A stretch of 64,000 nt of DNA from assembly GCA_024196135.1 (NCBI GenBank), contig JAMQCK010000034.1, positions 62,001 to 126,000 on the forward strand, given 5' to 3'. Position 1 is the first letter of the stretch. Every line of letters begins with the position of its first letter. This stretch comes from Pleurotus ostreatus/Saccharomyces cerevisiae fusant. Lineage: Eukaryota; Opisthokonta. A program made the translations under genes and the position numbers. Positions 57,839 to 64,000 of this stretch are shown here, piece by piece. Under the pieces are notes generated by a model. It ran no database searches, had not been told where the DNA came from, and was given only the letters and a program-made list of their open reading frames with translations.

Positions 57839-59344
57839 TCTGTCTCCGAGCTGGTCGCGGTGGATACCTAAGGTTAGGGTTAGCGAAAACGGTCCAACAA
57901 AAAAAAGCAGGACGCGCAGTCCTTGTTCTCAAGGAGAACAAGAATTGCGAGCCTTGGCGACGCTCAAGCAAGGCAGAGCCAGGTGCCGTGCTAGAGGACC
58001 GCGACCGCAAAGAGGAACAAGTCCTCGAGACCCGCTTCCTCGCCCACGAAGAGCGTATCCACGGAGCCCACGGCAGTAGAATGCAGTCGCTGTTCATCAT
58101 CTCCCAGACGTGCTGGAAATCACGAGATCGCTACCGATGCAGAGCTCGGACGGCCCGCCGAAGCTGCGAATTCCTTGCCCCAGTGCATGCCAAAGGGCGC
58201 AAGGAACCGACTAGACCGTTAGTACCGAGTTACAGCTTGCTCGCATCGTGTCCGAGAGCCCACCTCCGCCTCAACATGTGAGCCTCGCGATGACCAATTA
58301 TAAGGAGGTTATACCGCACAAGGCGATCATGGTGTGTGATGCGCGACACGAAGACCCCGACCGGAAGTCCAAAGACGACCGTACAAAATCGCAGATCAAC
58401 GCCAAAACGCACCACAGCCCTCCAAGCCCTCGTGTGAATGACTTCGCACGAGGAGCTTGTAGCGACCAGAGAGCGGGGTACGCGTCCTCGCCCAGACGAG
58501 TCTACGCTTCCCCCATTAGCGATGTACGCGACAGTGAGCCCCAACCGACCCGCTCGAGGCTGCAGCTCTACCCGGTCACTGGTACCGAGAAGGAGGCCGA
58601 CTAGGTCACAAAATCAGGACACACTGCCGCACGCATCGCACTCTCAAGAGCCCACGACTCACGCAGTAGCGAGAGTCTACCACGCGGGCCCCGCGAACGG
58701 ACAGCCCAACTAGCGACATCGAAAGACGCAGTGAACGCCGAACAGCCCGTTAACCGCCCATAGAATGGTGCGGAAAGCGGGAGACAACCTTGACCTGTAA
58801 GGCTCGCCCGTGATAGATGGGTGAGACGCCGTCGAAACGTCAGGAGGGAAGTGGATGATTCGAGAAGTCGCCGTCCGCCTTTTATGGGTCATGAAGGGCA
58901 TGCACACCTGGTGTAGAGCGACTCATCCCCGAATTCATGATGCCGCGATTTCTTGCGAAGTCTCGCATGTTCAGGGCGGAAGTAAAGCAAGCAAGGGATG
59001 TCGTCTGCGACCGTCTGCGAGAAGAGCGTTGAAAACCAGTATACTGACAGATACGAGGACAAGACCCAGAATTGCAGTAGTGAATGGAGCCTCTGAGGAT
59101 TGGGGTGTCAGTTCGCAAGTCGGAAGTGAGGGTAAGACGACGGCCATTGTATGGTTCTGTTGATGCTCAACTTGAAGTGTCACGTCACGTCACCTCCGTC
59201 ACTTTAGCGCCCACTGGCACCCACAATCCTTTTCAAGGCAAGGCACTCAGAGACTCTCTCCACTGACTCTGTGCATTCATTGGTAGCAGATAGAATCAGT
59301 CGCTATGTTACGGGTGACTGAAGACCGTGTTCACGGCCACTGTA
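57839..59344. other. Gene-poor stretch of 1.5 kb
   Basis: No gene recognised on either strand. Between 57.85 and 58.75 kb the plus strand is A/C-rich with open frames up to 152 codons, but without known domains or splice structure. A two-unit telomere-like motif (TTAGGGTTAG at 57874-57883) and an A-run (about 57899-57906) are near its left end. No terminal repeats or transposase fragments were seen. Confidence 0.4.
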
Positions 59345-61600
59345 TCATCCGCGCTCCGCCATAAATCGCGACACCCTCCGCGGCGCCGGCGCATCTTCTT
59401 GCCCATCCTCTCTTCGCCCCGCAGACTCCTTGACTGCAGCCGACATAATCTCTGGCGGCCTCTGCGGTCGTCTTTGCTGCGGGGAAGACGGCGACGGGAA
59501 CGACGGCGATTTGATGACCGACGAGAATCCAGCACCACCACCAGGTTTGGGGAAAGAGGGCGAGTCCACAACCATGGAGGGGAAAGACGGGGAGTCAACG
59601 ATCATAGATGGGAACGAAGGCGATTCGACGACAGTCGCTGATGACGCAGTCGACGAAGACCGAGAGTCGAGCGGTACAGCAGCAAGTCGCGAGGGCCCGG
59701 CGGCAGGTTTACGCTCGACGACTGCAGGAGGCTTCCGTTCCATGACGCCCGGAGGTGCTCTCTCTATCACTCCTGTCGACTTGCGCTCCATGACAGCCGG
59801 GGACACAGGCATCTTGGGGGACGAGCGGCCCGTCGTATTGACCGGAGTAGCCGCCTCGGAAAGCGGCGACGATGGGTTCAGCCTCCCGGCCTGCGACATC
59901 GCGACTTTGAACCGCGAAGTGGGCGTCGATCGGTCCAGAGGTGTGAGCTTTTCTGGGCTCACAGGTATCGTTCCCGTAGGCTGAGAGGGCGTTGACAACT
60001 TTGGTCGCGTTGTCGACTTTGCTGGCGGATTCGGTGTCGGCGCGTCCGCGGGTGGCGGCACCAAATGCAACTGCCCCGGTCCCAGGTTGTATAGCTCGCC
60101 ACGTCTAAGAGCTTCGTACATCTCGCGCGCGAGTCCATTCTCGTCTTCGCTATCGCTCTCCGCGCCGCCGACCAGCTTTTTGTCGTCGTCGAGCTTGCCA
60201 GTTTTGATTGCGCTCTGTATCGTGCGGGTCGTAGCTTCTGGTACGACTGCAGCGCCGAGCGAGTGTGACTGCTGTGCTTGTGAGGGTCCGGCTTCGACGT
60301 TGAAGGCCGAAGCCATTTTGGATGCCTTGAAGCGCGAGACGGCTGGCTTCGGAGCAGGGAGATTGACAATTGGGTCAATTTCCGTCTGTGAACCGTAAGC
60401 AAAGTACATTGGGAAAGGTAGAAGGGAGCTCACATGTTCATGTTCGTCGTGTGTGTGCGAGCGCATTGCGTCCAACGCAGCTTGTCCGATGGTCGCCCGC
60501 TTGTGGTGGTACTCGAGTGCAATCTCCCTCTGCTGGGCCGCAAAATCCAGATCGTACTCTTCAGGCTCCAGAACTGCCTCCCCATCTTCATCCTCCTCGT
60601 CCTCATGATCCGCTATATCTTCATCTGAGTCCCCTGGAACAGGGGAGCTGGGGACCTCGGGAACGGACTCGTCATCCGAGTCGCGCTCGGGCTCAGACAT
60701 GGTAGGTGGCGGAGGCGCACCCTGCGGAGTGCGCTCGACGACCGTGGCCTTCATGGTGAGCTGATCCGCCGGAGACATGGAATACAGAAGGCTGTTGTGC
60801 TTCATGCGTATGCGGCCGGCCTTCACGTCGCCCCAGTCCTTGCCTTCCTCGACTGGCTTCTCCCCTTCGGACGCGGACTCCGCGAACGCGACAGTCTTCT
60901 TCGTCTTCGCTGGCTCCGTCGGAGCCGGCGCGCTGGTCGTCCCCGCCGGCCGATCACCCGCCAGCCCCTTCAGCAGCGCCTTCCCCATCTTCTTGTGCAT
61001 GTCCCTCTGCGCCTTGATCCTGTTCAGCTCCTCCTTGTGCTTCTCCCTCAGTCTCTCCCTCTCCGCCACGCGCTCTGCTTCCTCCTTCGCCTCGCGCGCC
61101 GCCTCTTCCTCCGCCTCTTCTGCCTCCAACAGATCGAGGATGCGATCGCGCTCCTTCGCGCGGCGCTCGCGCTCGAAGGAGGACAGAAGGTTCCACCGCA
61201 CGAGGGGATCTTCATCGGAGATGAGCGAGTCGCCCGTCGCGCTGACAATCGGCGCGCCCTCGGTCTCTGTCACGTCGACGATCGGAAGGCCCTCTTCGTT
61301 AACGAGCTGCGCCGATCAATATTGTCAGGTCAATAAGGTGACGAGGAGGCGGAGAGCGCACCTCACCTCCGACCTGGTTGTTTCCTGCTGCCTGAGCCTC
61401 CCTAGCCTGCGCCAGCTCTTCCATCTTCTGTGACAGGCGCTCAAGCGCTTGGGGTGTCAGCCGTGGCGCATCGGCCGAGCCCTGGGGCGCTAGGGTGTTG
61501 AGTAGCGCCTGGATGGCTGAGAGAAATGAAAATCAGAGGCGACGCGTGGTCGTAAAAGATATATACCTTCCGCGCCGCCTCGATCGAGGTTTTGGGCCAT
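59345..61600 (-). CDS. URI/Bud27-like protein (DUF3835-type)
   Basis: Four exons (61600-61567, 61516-61362, 61306-60434, 60385-59345) encode 700 residues. A short N-terminal helix (residues 12-60, LTPQALERLSQKMEELAQAR) may be a reduced prefoldin-like part. A highly charged coiled coil (SSFERERRAKERDRILDLLE) and the box KDWGDVKAGRIRMKHNSLLY follow. An acidic stretch, PAPKPAVSRFKASKMASAF and the final RRVSRFMAERG match, as I recall them, the SRFK/SRFxxxR blocks of the DUF3835 region in fungal URI/Bud27, prefoldin-like chaperones for RNA polymerase assembly. The C-terminal region holds short repeats. The third intron (48 bases) is stop-free in frame. Confidence 0.75.
59480..59800 (-). repeat. 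Short degenerate repeats in the URI-like C-terminus
   Basis: Two coding repeat types: a unit with VxSPSFPS (copies VESPSFPS, VDSPSFPS, VDSPSFPK, IKSPSFPS, about 59480-59640) and a unit VMERK/VIERA/VVERK-PP (about 59695-59800). Copies are diverged at DNA level, so this is not a fresh microsatellite. Confidence 0.6.
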
Positions 61601-61770
61601 GATGATAGATCAGAACAAAGAACAATGGCCTTGATGTTGACCTTTATTTGTCCCGTACGTCTATCAAAACTCAACATATGAATATGATGAATCAAAACTC
61701 GTCGAGGATACGACGCAGAGCTTAGTTCACAACGAATGGTAGCAAAGGTGACAGCATTCGATATGCACAA

Positions 61771-63401
61771 TCAAGATGCAGCTACATTGTTCGGACGTGT
61801 ATCGTTTGCTCCTCCTTGAGCACCCTCCACCAGTGCCTTCACTTCCCTCCACTTCACCGAGGTCTCTTCCTCCCCGTACATAGCTGAATTGATCCGCAAA
61901 ATGCACTCCTTTCCCTTGAAGACCGTGCAGATGTAGCTCGCCACCGCCTCCGGAGCCTCGATGGGTAGTCCACGGACCCCGTCGAGTACCAATTCGATCC
62001 AAGGCGAAGCATTGCCCCTTTCTTTGAGAGACAGTGCTCCAACATCCGGTAGTGATGAAACTTCGGAGCTGCTCAGTGTGCACCTGAACGAGCCGAGCGC
62101 GGGACAGTACTGCGCCAGCGTCGCCAGTGAAGCAAGTGTGATCCCCGGATCGGAAGGTCCTGGCACACCCAAGGATCCGCGCACCCCAAGTTCCTCCAAT
62201 CGAGGCCACCCGGACACCATCGCAGCCAGGGAATCATCGTCGAATGAGGGAAGACCGCTGGCCAAGACGTCGAACGCGACTATGTTGGGAAACCGTCTAT
62301 ACTGCCGCAAAGTAAATGCGGGTATGTCCCACGTTACCTGCCCATAATATCTGTGGTCGTAGAAGAATTGCCGCAGGGGCGCCGCGTCCAGGGCCTGCGC
62401 GAGAACGTTGAGGTTGTCTTGCTTCCAGCTGTTGTCGTCCGTCTCGCAGTATATGCTCACGACCGTCACCGACATGGGCGCGCTCGACATGCACCTGATA
62501 ATTGGAGCGACGAAGCTTCCCTCTTCGGCCAAGATGGCAAGGCGCGACAAGCCTTGCTCGAAACCTGGAGCCTCCGCCGGGGGCCACAGCATGGCGTTGG
62601 AGGCGTGCATCGTCAGGCTTCGCAGAGTCCGGCATCTCCCAAGGTGCCTAATCGCCTCGGGGTGGGCTTCCGCGATGTTCACCTTCGTCAGGGAGGTCCA
62701 GCCCATGATCATCTCCTTCAAGGGCAGGCTCACCCGCTCGTCAAGCTCGGGGTCATACGGGCTGTCGTCGTCGTGCACTTTGAGGTATGTGAGCTCAGGG
62801 CAGAGCGTCGGGATGGAGGGAAGGATGTGCTCGATGTTGGGGCATCCCATGAAGCCGGATCGGTAGCGCATGATTAGCGACCGCAGCGAGGGAGCGACCA
62901 GGAATCGGAGGAACAGAAAGTCGTCTTCCCTAGCGAGCCCCATGTCCAGTTTACGGAGACCGGGGAATATGGGCGCACGACCGAGGCGGAGGGTATACAC
63001 CTGCATCGTATCGAGGGGAACTTCGATTTCTTCGGTTCCATAGCCCGTCCTGAATCCACCGCCTTCTAGAGATAGTACCTTCACCCTCCGCGCGTACGTC
63101 TGCGTATTCTCCCAGTCGGCCTGCGATATGCTGCCCTCTATGGTCTGACACAACGCATAAGCTTAGGCATACGCGTAGAAGCACCTGGAGCACGCACTAG
63201 ACCGTCCTCTGCGTCGTACTCACACTGAGGGAGAGTCCGCAGCAGAGGAATGAGACTGGTTTGCTTCTTCCATAAAGCATCCAACGCGACCCCGCAAATT
63301 CTGGAGTTGGTCCGCGCGAAGGACGCTAGCGACGCTCGAGAAAGCTGAGCACATATCAGGATGAGGATTTCGGGTATGTTCAGACAGTGCGCGGAGGACA
63401 T
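61771..63401 (-). CDS. F-box/LRR-like protein
   Basis: Two exons (63401-63198, 63144-61771) encode 525 residues. The N-terminus (CLNIPEILILICAQLSRASL, then ARTNSRICGVALDALWKKQT) is a degenerate F-box as found in large Agaricomycete families, probably contacting Skp1 of an SCF ubiquitin ligase. The rest consists of irregular leucine-rich repeats (FPGLRKLDMGLA, SLRSLIMRYRSGFM, CPELTYLKVHDDD, RTLRSLTMHASNAM, WPRLEELGVRGSLG). The end YICTVFKGKECILRINSAMY with VKWREVKALVEGAQGG is shared with the next gene at the right edge. Such families expand lineage by lineage with unknown targets. Confidence 0.82.
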
Positions 63402-63622
63402 GATGGCTGCTGAAAAGTCACGATCAGACGCGACCTGCGGATCGGGTGCGCGCAACAAACGCGGTCATCTGACGAAGTGAGATTCCGAGTCGTGGTGGTG
63501 CTCATCGTCGTTCTCTGTGAATTGCGACGCATTCACGCAGGTCTCAGGCTCTTGGGTGGTCATTCACTAGCTGGAAGTGCTAGCACTGAGCTAGGGTTAC
63601 ATTGTCCACAGTACAGATGGGT

Positions 63623-64000
63623 CTAATATCCTCGCTTCACCCGAACCTCATCCCAACCCTCGACCAAAGCCCGTACCTTCTGCCATTGCAAAACTCTCTC
63701 GGTCGGCTCGTCTAGCGGAGTCCACATCAGCCTCCCCACATCCAGCTTGAGGAAGCGTTCCTTCCCCTTGAACACTGCCGATATGTATTCGGCCATGGCC
63801 TGCGCATCGTCGACCTCCGACTGCAGCTCGACGATGTTCAATACGACAGTCTGAGGAGACGGCGCGCGACTGTCTGGCGGCGAGACAACGTGGTCGTCGG
63901 GCAGCGCTGGGACTTGAGAGGTGTTCAGTCCGCAATTGAAGTATTTGAGCATTGGACAGAGCCGCGCAAGGGTGGGAAGGAACGAAAGAGTGATGTTAGG
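63623..64000 (-). CDS. F-box/LRR-like protein, 3' part only (cut by window edge)
   Basis: The last 125 residues of a paralogue of the previous gene: the frame is open from the window edge to a TAG at 63623-63625. Parallel segments: NITLSFLPTLARLCPMLKYF here against ITLASLATLAQYCPALGSF in the neighbour, YISAVFKGKERFLKLDVG against YICTVFKGKECILRINSA, and WQKVRALVEGWDEV against WREVKALVEGAQGG. Same strand, 0.2 kb apart, so a tandem duplication. The 5' part, including any F-box, lies outside the window. Confidence 0.8.
   Translation of the reverse strand, partial: PNITLSFLPTLARLCPMLKYFNCGLNTSQVPALPDDHVVSPPDSRAPSPQTVVLNIVELQSEVDDAQAMAEYISAVFKGKERFLKLDVGRLMWTPLDEPTERVLQWQKVRALVEGWDEVRVKRGY

Noticed and set aside
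57823..58281. 152-codon plus-strand open frame in the gene-poor stretch
   Set aside because: Arg/Lys/Ala-rich translation without domain; surrounding frames look equally open.
58000..59300. Possible degenerate transposable element
   Set aside because: No terminal repeats, target-site duplication, transposase or reverse-transcriptase motifs could be found by eye.

Overview
The window is nuclear DNA from a filamentous fungus, most likely an Agaricomycete (mushroom-type Basidiomycota). It is gene-dense. Nearly every gene is cut by several short introns of about 48-65 bases with GTRNGY donors and (C/T)AG acceptors. It carries fungal gene types such as a copper-radical (glyoxal) oxidase, a heterotrimeric G-protein gamma subunit with a CAAX tail, a cupredoxin-like GPI protein and basidiomycete-style F-box/LRR proteins. 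No species can be named from sequence alone. Exon models were made by hand: an intron was accepted when splicing restored a conserved protein and all exon phases summed correctly.

Layout. 0-5.8 kb: the start of a secreted-protein gene leaving the left edge, then SNU13 (U4 snRNP/snoRNP), UBC9 (SUMO E2), a conserved unknown protein and a mitochondrial thioredoxin. 5.8-9 kb: two tandem paralogous G-gamma genes (minus strand) and a coiled-coil unknown. 9-16.7 kb: a cupredoxin GPI protein, the PP1 inhibitor YPI1, S-adenosylmethionine synthetase, and ADE4, whose start codon appears to be split by an intron. 17-23.7 kb: a basic Pro-rich unknown, a copper-radical oxidase, the ribosome-assembly KH protein PNO1, and a small secreted double-psi beta-barrel protein. 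24.9-31.4 kb: an ADGF-type adenosine deaminase, the myotubularin YMR1, and a 61-aa membrane microprotein. 31.9-38 kb: eIF2B-beta, a monopolin Csm1/Pcs1-like protein, and an alpha-arrestin. 38.8-47 kb: a GMC-like flavoprotein, an aldo/keto reductase, BRX1 and CHK1. 47.8-53.7 kb: a triple-KH RNA-binding protein, mitochondrial EF4/GUF1, the splicing factor CWF18, and a second copy of the microprotein. 54-64 kb: a MYND-finger protein, an unknown with an Arg/Lys-rich tail, a gene-poor 1.9 kb, a URI/Bud27-like protein, and two F-box/LRR paralogues, the last one cut by the right edge.

Most genes are housekeeping functions with no operon-like logic, but several head-to-head pairs share very short promoters: CWF18/GUF1 (117 bases), BRX1/CHK1 (166) and the 17-kb unknown/copper-radical oxidase (253). 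I found no transposon, CRISPR, rRNA or confident tRNA. The best leads for something new are the G-gamma tandem pair with different prenylation tails, the duplicated microprotein with a conserved promoter block, the split start codon of ADE4, and the 10- and 28-base microexons of GUF1.
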